Positions 30,564 through 38,937 of a stretch of DNA of 64,000 bases are shown one piece after another (position 1 is the stretch's first letter; each line of letters begins with the position of its first letter). Under the pieces are notes generated by a model, which was not told where the DNA came from, ran no database searches, and saw only the letters and a program-made list of their open reading frames with translations. Made by a program: the position numbers and the translations under genes. Origin of the DNA: Halomonas sp. 1513 (GTDB taxonomy: Bacteria; Pseudomonadota; Gammaproteobacteria; Pseudomonadales; Halomonadaceae); assembly GCA_001971685.1 (NCBI GenBank), contig CP019326.1:1612001-1676000 (forward strand). Reading direction: 5' to 3'.

Positions 30564-30590
30564 AGCCGACCCCACGAAGGTCGGCTTTTT
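30564..30590 (+). terminator. rho-independent terminator after the flagellin genes
   Basis: AGCCGACC (30564-30571) pairs perfectly with GGTCGGCT (30579-30586), followed by a T-run. It separates the flagellins from the ATP-grasp gene. Confidence 0.9.
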
Positions 30591-30625
30591 ATATAGTTGG
30601 GAACAGTCAAGGGAAGAGGGCCGAT

Positions 30626-32515
30626 ATGTCACGCAAGAAATCACGTAGCGCAAAGCCGATCATATCCAACGATTGGCGAGACTTTCGCCAGCAGCCCATG
30701 CATGAGCAGGTGGAAGAGATGCAAAAAAGCATCGACCAGCTGATGAGCCTCTCACTGAATGAGGCGGCGGCCAAGCTACGAGAGACATTACTGAGTATCG
30801 ACCCTGCCAATGCCAAGGCGCTCTACGCTCAGGGTAAGTTTTACCTGAAGCAGGGCCAGCGCAAGAAAGCATTGGCAAACTTTATGGCCGCTGCCCCGCA
30901 AATGCCTGACAATCCTAAGCTGTTGACCTATTTGGCGAAGCTCCACTGGCAGACCCGCCAGCACCGGGCCTCTCTCAGCGCCCTGATGCGCCTGACGCAG
31001 CTGGAGCCTTCGGCAGCCAACATGACGATGCTAGGGGCGTTATATTATTCAATAAAGCTGCCAGAGCGTGGCCGATATTGGATTCATCGTGCCGTCACCA
31101 AGGAGCCACTCTCCCTGCCTGAAGGCAATACATCGACAGCATCACCTAAACTGACGGTGCTAGTGTTACGCAGTGCAGAGTCAACCGAGTGGGCGCTCAA
31201 TCAGTCATTCCGTTCCGCAATGAAAGAAGGGCATAATAACCTTGCCAGTTTGCTGGACGCTGACAATATCGTGCAGGTTCGGCTCTTTGTGGATCACCTC
31301 GATAAAGCGCCAGAAATTATCCGCAAGTTGCCGAAAATCGATATTATTTATAATGGCATTACCGATGCCGAGCGTTGCCAAGATGCTCTTATGCAGGCTC
31401 AGACGCTGTGCGATAGACTATACTTGCCGGTAATAAACGAGCCCAAGGCAGTGCTGGCTGCCAGCCGTGAAGGTAACTACCTGCGTTTTAAAGATAATCC
31501 CAACATCACCCTTCCCAAGAGCGTCAAGGTGGAAAATACTCAGGAGAGTGCCAAGACGATAGTACAATGCGCACTGCTGGATAATGACTTCAAACTTCCC
31601 GTAATTATTCGCCTTGCAGGCTTTCAAGGCGGGAAATATATGCATAAAGTCGATAATCTTGATTTGCATGACTTCAGCGAGCTTGATAATGAGCTACGAA
31701 AGCTACCGCAAACGGCTTATATCATTCAATATCATGACGTAAGCTATACTGATCAGCGTAGTCCAGGAAAAATTCTTTATCCCAAATATCGTGCTATCTT
31801 GGTTAACGGTGTGTTGTATCCATGTCACCTCTTTGTTGCGGACGGATATAATGTGCACAAGGAAAATTCCGATCCTGTGATGAGAGAGCACACTTGGCTA
31901 CAGGAAGATGTTGAGAGCTATTGCCGCAATCCTTCTCAACATGTTGGGGAGGAAAGATGGAAGTCGCTGGAATTGTTAATGAATGAAAGCGGTTTGGATT
32001 ACTGTGGCGTTGATTTTGCTTTATCAACCGATCATTCAGAAGTTGAGCGATTGATTATATTCGAAATGAATCCAGCAATGCGTAACAGGGCTGGTCAATT
32101 GCCTGAAGATGATGTGGTGCACTCTTCTTGGCTAAGAGTCACAGAAGCCGCACATATGATGATGACAAAATTGGCGAATATTGAGACCTGGGAGTTCAAA
32201 CTGCCTAAAGGACTGCCAGCCTGTTCGAAAACTGACGATCCTCTGACTCTTCGCCTGAAGATCCAGGGCCAGGTACAAGGCGTGGGCTATCGCCAGTGGT
32301 TTGCTGAGCAGCTGGAGCAGCGTCATATCGCTGGGTGGGTACGTAATCTTGCTGATGGTAATGTGGATGCTGTCATCCATGGCCCTCAGCCAGAACTACA
32401 GTTACTGCTCGATGAGGTGCCCAATGGCCCCGCCGATGCTGACGTAACAGGGTTGAGTGCTGATGTTTGGCAGGGCGAGGTGCCTCAGGGGGTGCAGATT
32501 CTGCAAACTGCCTGA
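30626..32515 (+). CDS. TPR / ATP-grasp-like / acylphosphatase fusion protein
   Basis: A 629-residue protein with an unusual architecture. Residues about 30-150 are TPR-like helices (AKALYAQGKFYLKQGQRKKA). Residues about 290-510 resemble an ATP-grasp ligase, with VIIRLAGFQGGKYMH and the metal-binding IFEMNPAMRN (Glu480, Asn482). Residues about 540-629 are an acylphosphatase domain with the catalytic Arg556 (QGQVQGVGYRQWF) and Asn574 (WVRNLADG). ATP-grasp enzymes work through acyl-phosphates, which acylphosphatases hydrolyse. AAGAGGG precedes the ATG. The 31.0-32.2 kb part is visibly more AT-rich than neighbouring genes, hinting at acquisition. A link to flagellin is suggested only by position. 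Confidence 0.75.
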   Translation: MSRKKSRSAKPIISNDWRDFRQQPMHEQVEEMQKSIDQLMSLSLNEAAAKLRETLLSIDPANAKALYAQGKFYLKQGQRKKALANFMAAAPQMPDNPKLLTYLAKLHWQTRQHRASLSALMRLTQLEPSAANMTMLGALYYSIKLPERGRYWIHRAVTKEPLSLPEGNTSTASPKLTVLVLRSAESTEWALNQSFRSAMKEGHNNLASLLDADNIVQVRLFVDHLDKAPEIIRKLPKIDIIYNGITDAERCQDALMQAQTLCDRLYLPVINEPKAVLAASREGNYLRFKDNPNITLPKSVKVENTQESAKTIVQCALLDNDFKLPVIIRLAGFQGGKYMHKVDNLDLHDFSELDNELRKLPQTAYIIQYHDVSYTDQRSPGKILYPKYRAILVNGVLYPCHLFVADGYNVHKENSDPVMREHTWLQEDVESYCRNPSQHVGEERWKSLELLMNESGLDYCGVDFALSTDHSEVERLIIFEMNPAMRNRAGQLPEDDVVHSSWLRVTEAAHMMMTKLANIETWEFKLPKGLPACSKTDDPLTLRLKIQGQVQGVGYRQWFAEQLEQRHIAGWVRNLADGNVDAVIHGPQPELQLLLDEVPNGPADADVTGLSADVWQGEVPQGVQILQTA

Positions 32516-32623
32516 AGCTCACTCGCTCTTTCAAGCTCGCTGCCTGAGACAGGCGGCCTCCTGGAGCTGTTTCTCTAGAAAACTCTGTCTAGTGAGCAGG
32601 TCCAGGAAGACCGCCAGCACCGC

Positions 32624-32650
32624 TCAAGTATTCCTCCTACTTGCCGATAT
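32624..32650 (+). promoter_or_regulatory. sigma-28 promoter before the nuclease-fold gene
   Basis: TCAAGTAT (32624-32631), an 11-bp spacer and GCCGATAT (32643-32650) resemble the FliA consensus; a GCCGATAA follows immediately at 32651. It lies 54 nt before the start codon and would place the downstream genes in the late flagellar class. Confidence 0.65.
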
Positions 32651-32703
32651 GCCGATAAATACAACAAGACGCGTATAACAACAACGCAGGGGGATACCAG
32701 CCC

Positions 32704-33183
32704 ATGACCCATATCGAGACCTTTCCCACCGCCCTGGAGGCGGATGTCATCGGTAGCCTGGAGCAGGCCTTGGAGCGCTTGCAGGAGCGCGATGCGGCAC
32801 TGCTCGAGGCGCGGGCGACCGAGCGCAGTATCTCCGCGCGACTGGGCAGCCATCTTCAGGGATTGTTTGACGATTGGGACGTGGACTGCGAGTTCAACTG
32901 TTGGCGCGGGCCGCTGCAAAACAAAGGCCATATCGTCGTGACGACCACCAGTGCCAGCACCGAGGCGCCCACAATCTTTCCCGATCTGCTGATTCATCGC
33001 CGCGCCAGCGGTGAAACCCTGGCGGTGATCGAGGTGCTGAAGAGCGATGCCCAGGGCGCCCGGCACCGCGAAAGGCGCAAGCTCCAGCTCTGTCAGGCAC
33101 GCCTGAGTTGCCCCCATGCGGCGATGATAGAGATTGGCGTAGGAGAAGGGCGTGGTCGACACCATCTGGAGATGCTTTTATGA
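32704..33183 (+). CDS. PD-(D/E)XK nuclease-fold-like protein
   Basis: A 159-residue protein I do not recognise by name. The core resembles small PD-(D/E)XK proteins: ERSISARLGSHLQ, DVDCEFNC, then FPDLLIHRR and LAVIEVLKSD. In the usual pattern the last motif reads E-x-K; here it is E-V-L-K, so the Lys is shifted or replaced and nuclease activity is doubtful. The N-terminal about 40 residues are helical and Leu/Glu-rich. It lies behind a sigma-28-type promoter and overlaps the next gene by ATGA. A role connected to motility is inferred from the promoter only. Confidence 0.6.
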   Translation: MTHIETFPTALEADVIGSLEQALERLQERDAALLEARATERSISARLGSHLQGLFDDWDVDCEFNCWRGPLQNKGHIVVTTTSASTEAPTIFPDLLIHRRASGETLAVIEVLKSDAQGARHRERRKLQLCQARLSCPHAAMIEIGVGEGRGRHHLEMLL

Positions 33184-33536
33184 CCATGACCGAAGGCAGG
33201 ATATCAGTGCAGGAGCTGCTGCACGACCTGATTCCCAAGTTGAAAGCCACGGAGCGCTTCGTCGACGAGACGCTGGTGATGATGATCGACCAGGCCTCGC
33301 CTGGAGACGAGCGTGCACGGCGGCAGCATCAACGCCAGGAGTTCCAACTGAACCTGACCATGATCCGCATGAATCTCGGCCATCTACTGAAGCGCCATGC
33401 GCACCTGCTTGACGGGGCGAGCGATCGCGGCGGGGTATCTTCTGGCACGATGCTGGAGCTCGATGAGCACGAGCGGGTGGCGCTGAGCAGCGCCAGGGAG
33501 CTATACACGCAGACCCAGGCGATCCAGGCGCGCTAG
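33180..33536 (+). CDS. small helical protein of unknown function
   Basis: A 118-residue, probably all-helical soluble protein (MTMTEGRISVQELLHDLIPK). It overlaps the preceding gene by ATGA, indicating translational coupling and co-expression from the sigma-28-type promoter. There is no signal peptide, membrane segment or recognised motif. The composition (many Leu, Arg, Glu, Gln, His and Met) would suit a coiled-coil partner or chaperone. It occupies a place where fliS or fliT might be expected, but I see no clear similarity to either. Confidence 0.6.
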   Translation: MTMTEGRISVQELLHDLIPKLKATERFVDETLVMMIDQASPGDERARRQHQRQEFQLNLTMIRMNLGHLLKRHAHLLDGASDRGGVSSGTMLELDEHERVALSSARELYTQTQAIQAR

Positions 33537-33660
33537 CACGAGTGCAGCGTTCGGCTCGATCATCGCCGCAGCCCCTGTTTCCATGCGCTTTTTGGCCAAT
33601 CGACCATGCAGCGGGTGGTTTAAACTGCGCAGCATACCCCACGATGTTGAGACTGCCACC

Positions 33661-33885
33661 GTGACGCCAGACGAGTACCAGCAGGTCATCGAGGAGTTCG
33701 AGCGCCTGATCCGCGATGCCCGCGCACTGATGGTGCGCTTCGAAGCCTCCGGCATGGACCAGAGCCACGAAGCCGAATACCTCGAGGTGCATGCCATTTA
33801 CGCCAAGGCGGTGGCAGACCAGCGTGCCTACACGCTGTCGATGCTCGATGAGGGGGGTGCGTTGGCCGAAGGGCGGGCGGCCTGA
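33661..33885 (+). CDS. small acidic helical protein, paralog A
   Basis: A 74-residue protein if translated from the GTG at 33661 (MTPDEYQQVIEEFERLIRDA); an in-frame ATG at 33583 adds an unconserved tail. It aligns end to end with the 79-residue protein at 34026: both have a V/I-I-x-D-A-R-A-L/M-M segment and a second helix with a similar charge pattern. No known family was recognised and no Shine-Dalgarno is obvious. Length choice rests on the alignment with the paralog. Confidence 0.5.
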   Translation: MTPDEYQQVIEEFERLIRDARALMVRFEASGMDQSHEAEYLEVHAIYAKAVADQRAYTLSMLDEGGALAEGRAA

Positions 33886-33896
33886 CACAGCCAGCC

Positions 33897-33910
33897 TTGA
33901 TCGACATCAA
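33897..33910 (+). promoter_or_regulatory. perfect FNR/ANR-type box
   Basis: TTGAT-CGAC-ATCAA matches the FNR/ANR consensus (TTGAT-N4-ATCAA) exactly. It lies 11 nt after paralog A and about 115 nt before paralog B. Two direct copies of TATCTTGATAG follow at 33965-33975 and 34002-34012. Oxygen-responsive control of the downstream small gene is inferred; the flanking Cs also make it a small hairpin. Confidence 0.55.
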
Positions 33911-34025
33911 GAAAACCGCACATAACGTGTGCTTTTTCAGCCCGGCAGACGCCGCGGTAAGGCGTATCTTGATAGTGTCATCTGCATGACGCCCTGAAAT
34001 ATATCTTGATAGGCTGGCAACAATA

Positions 34026-34265
34026 ATGAACCGAGCAGAACTCAAGCGCGCCATCGCCGAATGGGACCAGGTCATCGACGACGCCAGGGCCATGATGGCC
34101 CATTTCGACGCCATCGAGGCGAGCCCGCAGCACGACCCGAATTTTCGCCAGCTGCTCAAATTTCACGAGGATGCGGTGCTGGAGCGGCGCAAGTGCGTAG
34201 ACGCGCTGGGTGAAATGCACACCGCCAGCAACGATCCGTCGAGTTCAAACGGCGAGCGGCACTGA
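34026..34265 (+). CDS. small helical protein, paralog B
   Basis: A 79-residue protein (MNRAELKRAIAEWDQVIDDA) resembling the protein at 33661 over nearly its full length, so the pair looks like a tandem duplication. It is predicted helical and soluble, with a polar C-terminal tail (NDPSSSNGERH). The Shine-Dalgarno is weak. The 140-nt upstream spacer carries a perfect FNR/ANR box and two direct TATCTTGATAG repeats. Function unknown. Confidence 0.6.
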   Translation: MNRAELKRAIAEWDQVIDDARAMMAHFDAIEASPQHDPNFRQLLKFHEDAVLERRKCVDALGEMHTASNDPSSSNGERH

Positions 34266-34354
34266 GCGCCGCTGAGCGATCAGCATGATAGCCGCCCTGG
34301 CCTATGGCCCGGGCGTTAATGTCTTGGCGTCCCGCCCTGCCATCTAGCGCGATA

Positions 34355-37300
34355 TCAAGGCGTGATCTCGGCGCCGAGCCAGGTCTGCTGCCAGGCGGGG
34401 ATCTCGGCGGCAGGCATCGGCCTGGCGATGCCGTAGCCCTGCATCAGGTGGCAGCCCAGTGCCCCCAGCGCCCGGGCGTGGGCCATGCTCTCCACGCCTT
34501 CGGCGAGCACCGGGCGATTGAACTTACCGGCCAGGAAGACCACGCTCTCGACGATGGCGTGGTCGTCATCGCTGTCGAGCATCCGCGACACGAAGCTGCG
34601 GTCGATCTTGATCAGGTCGACCGGCAGGTTGCGCAGGTAGGAGAGCGACGAGTAACCGGTGCCGAAGTCGTCAAGCGCCAGCTCTATGCCAAGCGCATGG
34701 CAGCCTTCCATCACCTCCATGGCGGCGTTGACGTCATCCAGCGCGGCGGACTCCAGCACTTCGATCTTGAGGTCGCCGGGGCCGATCTGCGGATGGCGCT
34801 GCATGTGCTGGGCGAGCACGTCGAGAAACTCGCGCCGCACCAGCGACTGCGGGCTGAGGTTGACGCTGACCGGCAGTACCAGGCCATGGCAGCGCCAGGC
34901 GTCTGACTGCTGCAGGGCGGTTTCCACCACCCAGTCGTCGATGGCCTGCTCGAGCTCGGTGCCGGCCAGCTGCGGCAGGAACTCTCCGGGGGCCACCAGG
35001 CCGCGCTGCGGGTGGCGCCAGCGGATCAGCGCCTCGACGCCGACCAGGCGGTGTTCCGCCAGGTCGACCTGGGGCTGGTAGTGAAGTTCGAACTCACCGC
35101 GCTCCAGGGCTAGTGTCAGCCTCGCCAGCTCCTCGCGCTGGCGGCGGATGCGCAGATCCTGGCCGGGGTCGAAAAGCTGGTAGCAGTCCCCGCCGCGCTC
35201 CTTGGCCTGGTACATCGCCTGAGTCGCGTGGCGCAGCAGCATGTCGGCGTCGCTGTCGTCCTGGGGGTAGGAGGAGATACCGATGCTGGCGGTCACGCTG
35301 AGCGGCTCGCCGTCGAGGACCAGCGGCTTGGTCAGGGCGTCGCGCAAACGGTCGAGTGTCTCCAGGCCGTGGGTGGCCTCGGGCAGCACCAGCGCGAACT
35401 CGTCGCCGCCCACCCGGGCCAGCTTTCCGTGCTCCTTGAGCACGCCCTTGAAGCGCTCGGCGAGCATGACCAGCAGCCGGTCGGCGACCTGATGGCCATG
35501 GCTCTGGTTGATACTGCCGAAGCGGTCGAGGTCGAGAATGCAGACGGTCAGCGACTTGTCGGAGCCCTCGGCGTAGTCGAGCAGGTCCTGCAGCTGCTGG
35601 GCAAGATGTTCGCGGTTGGCCAGGCCGGTGAGCTTGTCGAAGTTGGCGGCGCGGTAGAGCTCCTCACTGTGCCGCTTGCTGCGGGTGAGGTCGGAGAATA
35701 CCGCCACGTGATTGATGGTCTGGCCGTGGTCGTCGAAGACCGACGTGACCGAGAGCATCGCGGGGAAGGTCTCACCGTTCTTGCGCCGGCCGGCAAACTC
35801 GCCGTGCCAGTCCTGGCCGTCGCCCAGGTGGTTGATCACGGTGGGGGCGTCGGCGATCCCGGGCAGCGTCGAGCCCAACCGGGTGGCATGCATGCCGATC
35901 AGCTCGTCGCGACGATAGCCGGTAATCGCGCAGCAGGCCGGGTTGACGTCGACCACCCAGTGCTCGGGGTCGGTGATCAAGATGCCTTCCTGGGTGTTGT
36001 CGTAGACCCGCGCGGCGAGCTTGAGCCGCTCTTCGAAGGCTTTGCGCTCGCTGATGTCCGACTGGATGTCGATGAAGCCGGTCAGCTCGCCTTGCTCGTT
36101 GTAAAGCGCATCGCAGCGGATATGCACCCAGTAGGGGCTGCCGTCGCGGCGGTAGTGAACCAGTTCCTCCTCGAAGCCCTCGCCCCGCGAAAGTGCCGCC
36201 TCGATGCGTGCGTTGGCGCTTGGATCGGTGGCCGGCCCGCGCAGCAATTCGCTAGGGCGCTTGCCCAGCGCTTCATCGCTAGAGTAGCCGCTGAGCCGCT
36301 CGAAGCCCTCGTTGACCCACTCGATACGATCGTTGGCATCGCAGATGAACACGCTGTTGCTGGTGCGCTGAGCCACCTGCGACAGCCGCGCGATGCTCTG
36401 CTGGCTCGACTGGTGCTCGCGCCTGACTCGCAGGGTATCGACCAACTGAGCGGCGGTGCTGAGCAGCGGGGTAAGGAACTCTACCAGCGCCGTATCGAAC
36501 CCCCCCGGGCGGTTGGCCAACCCCAGCATGGCGACCATGCGGCCATTGATGCTGATGGGTACCCCGAGGAAGCTGTGCAGCGGTGGATGCCCCGGCGGCA
36601 GTCCACCCTTGCGCGGGTCGTTGGCAGGGTCGTTGCTGATCACTGTCTGCTGGGTACGCAGGGCGTGGCCGAACAGGGTGTCGAGACTGTGAAACTCGAG
36701 GGTGCCAGGAGCGGCGTCAATCATTGCCCGGGAAGCCTGGTCCCAGGCGATATCGGTGACCGACTGCACCTTGAGGTAGGGCTGGTCGTCGGCGCCATAG
36801 AACACCTCGCCGATAAAACCGAACTCGCTGCCGGTCAGCGACCGGATGTCATCGAGCAGCAGCGCAAAGGCCTGGTGACTGTCGCCGCTGGTAATGAAGC
36901 GCGACTGCGCCTTGACGATGACGCTGTCTAACTGGTGCTGGTGCTGCAGGCGCTGCTCGATGCGCTTGAGCCGGTTGACGTTGCGCACCGTGCCCAGTAC
37001 CTGCATGGTGACGTCGTTGACCACCAGCGGCTCGCCGGTGAGCTGCATCCAGTCATAGTGGCCCTGGCGGGAGCGCAGCCGTAGCACTACCTCGAAGCCC
37101 TGCTGCTGCTCGACGGCGTCGCTGAGGCACTGGCGCAGCGTCGCCTGGTCGTCGGGGTGGTAGCGCGAGATGGCATCTTCGGGCCGTACGGGCTCGTCGC
37201 CGTTGATGCCCAACTGACGAAACACTGGCTCGTTCCAGAACGCCTTGCCGGAGGTTACATCGAGCTCCCAGACGCCGATGCCGGCGTGATCCACGGCGTT

Positions 37301-37801
37301 GGTGAAGCGCTCATCCAGGCGCTGCTCGAAGTAGCGAATCACCTGCTGGGCCAGCAGCACCAGTAGCTGGCGCTGCAGGGCGGTCGCTCGGCGTGGCTGG
37401 GTATCCAGTACGCACAGCGAGCCAATCGCGTAGCCGTCGCGTGTCGTCAAGGGGGCGCCCAGGTAGTAACGCACGAAGGGCGGCTCGGTCACCAGTGGGT
37501 TGTCGGCAAAACGTGGGTCGAGGTGGGTATCTGTCACCTCCATCGGCTGATCATGGAGGATGGTATGGGCGCAGAACGAAATTTCCCGGGGCGTTTGATC
37601 GACGGGTACTCCTATCGAGCTCTTGAACCACTGGCAGCCCTCGTCGACCAGCGACAGGGTCGCCATGGGCGCCTCCAGCAGCTCCGCGGCCAGGCTCGTC
37701 ATTTCGTTAAGCGCCGCCTCTTGCCGACGGTCGTGCAAAGTATAGCGCCACAGCCGCTGCAGACGTTGCAACTCATTCCCGGGTAAGGGCGGGGTCTGCA
37801 T
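34355..37801 (-). CDS. GAF/PAS sensor GGDEF-EAL protein
   Basis: An 1148-residue c-di-GMP signalling protein without membrane helices. Order: GAF (about 20-160), PAS, GAF (about 310-450), two PAS domains, GGDEF and EAL. GGDEF is intact (ARVGGDEFALVLPE), as are the EAL motif (VGVEALIRWRHP), DDFGTGYSSL and the EGVES Glu, so both activities are possible. The ATG at 37801 has a strong GGAGG 8 nt before it; an in-frame start 48 nt upstream lacks this. It lies downstream of a minus-strand sigma-28 promoter (38191-38217) and a small chemoreceptor-like remnant, implying co-expression with motility. Ligands unknown. Confidence 0.93.
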   Translation of the reverse strand: MQTPPLPGNELQRLQRLWRYTLHDRRQEAALNEMTSLAAELLEAPMATLSLVDEGCQWFKSSIGVPVDQTPREISFCAHTILHDQPMEVTDTHLDPRFADNPLVTEPPFVRYYLGAPLTTRDGYAIGSLCVLDTQPRRATALQRQLLVLLAQQVIRYFEQRLDERFTNAVDHAGIGVWELDVTSGKAFWNEPVFRQLGINGDEPVRPEDAISRYHPDDQATLRQCLSDAVEQQQGFEVVLRLRSRQGHYDWMQLTGEPLVVNDVTMQVLGTVRNVNRLKRIEQRLQHQHQLDSVIVKAQSRFITSGDSHQAFALLLDDIRSLTGSEFGFIGEVFYGADDQPYLKVQSVTDIAWDQASRAMIDAAPGTLEFHSLDTLFGHALRTQQTVISNDPANDPRKGGLPPGHPPLHSFLGVPISINGRMVAMLGLANRPGGFDTALVEFLTPLLSTAAQLVDTLRVRREHQSSQQSIARLSQVAQRTSNSVFICDANDRIEWVNEGFERLSGYSSDEALGKRPSELLRGPATDPSANARIEAALSRGEGFEEELVHYRRDGSPYWVHIRCDALYNEQGELTGFIDIQSDISERKAFEERLKLAARVYDNTQEGILITDPEHWVVDVNPACCAITGYRRDELIGMHATRLGSTLPGIADAPTVINHLGDGQDWHGEFAGRRKNGETFPAMLSVTSVFDDHGQTINHVAVFSDLTRSKRHSEELYRAANFDKLTGLANREHLAQQLQDLLDYAEGSDKSLTVCILDLDRFGSINQSHGHQVADRLLVMLAERFKGVLKEHGKLARVGGDEFALVLPEATHGLETLDRLRDALTKPLVLDGEPLSVTASIGISSYPQDDSDADMLLRHATQAMYQAKERGGDCYQLFDPGQDLRIRRQREELARLTLALERGEFELHYQPQVDLAEHRLVGVEALIRWRHPQRGLVAPGEFLPQLAGTELEQAIDDWVVETALQQSDAWRCHGLVLPVSVNLSPQSLVRREFLDVLAQHMQRHPQIGPGDLKIEVLESAALDDVNAAMEVMEGCHALGIELALDDFGTGYSSLSYLRNLPVDLIKIDRSFVSRMLDSDDDHAIVESVVFLAGKFNRPVLAEGVESMAHARALGALGCHLMQGYGIARPMPAAEIPAWQQTWLGAEITP

Positions 37802-37874
37802 GTTTACTGCCTCCGCATTAAGTGAGGCGTTGCCCGAGAGCGCCGCCATTCACAGGTGTAACACATATCTGCCG

Positions 37875-38045
37875 TCAAAAGGACATCCAATCGTTGGCTG
37901 ATGTAGACGCAGTAGTTGAGCGGTTTAGGGGGCGTCTTGCAAGCTGTGCCGGCAGCTCCTGGCCGCTACCGGCGTTTGCGACTTCGCCGACGTTGGACAT
38001 CTCGAGTTTCCTGGCCTGCTGGGTGATTGGGGTATTCAAGCGCAT
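37875..38045 (-). pseudogene. probable chemoreceptor (MCP) remnant, 56 codons
   Basis: On the minus strand an ATG at 38045, preceded by GGAG at about 9 nt, opens a 56-codon frame. Its first residues (MRLNTPITQQARKLE) resemble the start of PAS-type chemoreceptors (M-R-x-N-x-P-V-T-Q), and its last residues (NDWMSF) resemble the xWxxF pentapeptide that tethers CheR to receptors. The middle matches nothing obvious. An in-frame internal deletion of a receptor gene would explain this, and a sigma-28 promoter upstream fits. It might still be translated as a mini-protein. The resemblance is by eye only. Confidence 0.45.
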
Positions 38046-38190
38046 TGCCTAATCTCCGTATCGAAAGGCATCGCCCTGATGGGCACAACGCGAGGGGGTT
38101 CGCTAATAAACTTGTCTGGTTACTGCCGCTATTGGAGAGCGCTCCTTGCCTCCGCTAGCTATCTCAGGGTGGGATGCCCCTGTACCCCCA

Positions 38191-38217
38191 CTATCGGCGC
38201 AGTTGTCAGGGACTTTA
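38191..38217 (-). promoter_or_regulatory. minus-strand sigma-28 promoter
   Basis: On the minus strand TAAAGTCC (38217-38210), an 11-bp spacer and GCCGATAG (38198-38191) match the FliA consensus. It points toward the chemoreceptor-like remnant and the GGDEF-EAL gene at 37801. Confidence 0.75.
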
Positions 38218-38232
38218 ATAAAAGACTATAAA
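38203..38232 (+). promoter_or_regulatory. sigma-70 promoter candidate for the PDZ-like gene
   Basis: TTGTCA (38203-38208), an 18-bp spacer and TATAAA (38227-38232) point rightward, overlapping the minus-strand sigma-28 promoter. The leader to the gene at 38378 would be about 140 nt. Confidence 0.45.
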
Positions 38233-38377
38233 ACGGTCGTTTGTTGTATGTATCTGCTGAGCGCTGAGTCGACGCAATATGGCACTGTTTGGAAACGATA
38301 AAGTACATCTCGTGACACCGCTGGCGCGCAGGATGGGCTACAACTCAGGGTGATAAAAACTATACTTTGGGGTGTGC

Positions 38378-38920
38378 ATGAATATTGACGGGGAACGGAC
38401 GCTGCTAGGCGCCTTGCTATGGGCGGCGGCGGCGCTCTCGGCGCCTATTACGACGATGATGATACTGCGCGGCGGTGGAGTGCCGGCGCTGAGCGTTGGG
38501 GCACTGAGCGTGCTGCTTTTCGGTGCGGCGTTGCTGTGTACGCATATCAATCAGCGGATCGACGATCAGGCCGATGACGACACTGCAAGCGACGCGGATG
38601 AGCAGGCGCATTTCGACGATGATACGCCACTGGAGTGCAGTGGCCTGCGGGTTTTGCGGATTGGCAAGGGGAGCCCGCTTAAGGGGCATCTCAGCGAGAA
38701 ATCGGTGATTCTCAAGATCAACGGAGTGTGCCCGGCCACCGCGGATGAGGCCAACCATGCACTGGTCGAGGGGCACAACGAGGTCGAGTGGATGGGCAGC
38801 AATCGCAAGCCGCTGGTGGCACATATCACCATTCATGAGCATGGGCATGACCTGCTGGCGCAGTTCGAGCAGTTGAACCCGCACCCCGCGCCGCCGGCAT
38901 CGAGTGAAGCGCCGGCTTGA
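38378..38920 (+). CDS. membrane protein with PDZ-like domain
   Basis: A 180-residue protein of unknown function. Two hydrophobic helices near the N-terminus (LLGALLWAAAALSAPITTMMI and VGALSVLLFGAALLC, about residues 8-50; the first spans 21 positions and is abbreviated here as its ends LLGALLW and TTMMI) are followed by an acidic linker and a segment reading GLRVLRIGKGSPLKGHLSEK then VILKINGVCPATADEAN, a layout like PDZ domains that bind peptide ends. ATG 38378 is preceded by GGGGTG; a GTG two codons upstream is also possible. It is divergent from the GGDEF-EAL unit at 37801 and convergent with the one at 41757. Confidence 0.6.
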   Translation: MNIDGERTLLGALLWAAAALSAPITTMMILRGGGVPALSVGALSVLLFGAALLCTHINQRIDDQADDDTASDADEQAHFDDDTPLECSGLRVLRIGKGSPLKGHLSEKSVILKINGVCPATADEANHALVEGHNEVEWMGSNRKPLVAHITIHEHGHDLLAQFEQLNPHPAPPASSEAPA

Positions 38921-38937
38921 TGTTGCCAGGTGCCGGT

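Noticed and set aside
37822..38052. Plus-strand 76-codon frame in the spacer left of 38 kb
   Set aside because: No ribosome site and no conserved features; the minus-strand frame with a Shine-Dalgarno and sigma-28 promoter is the better reading.
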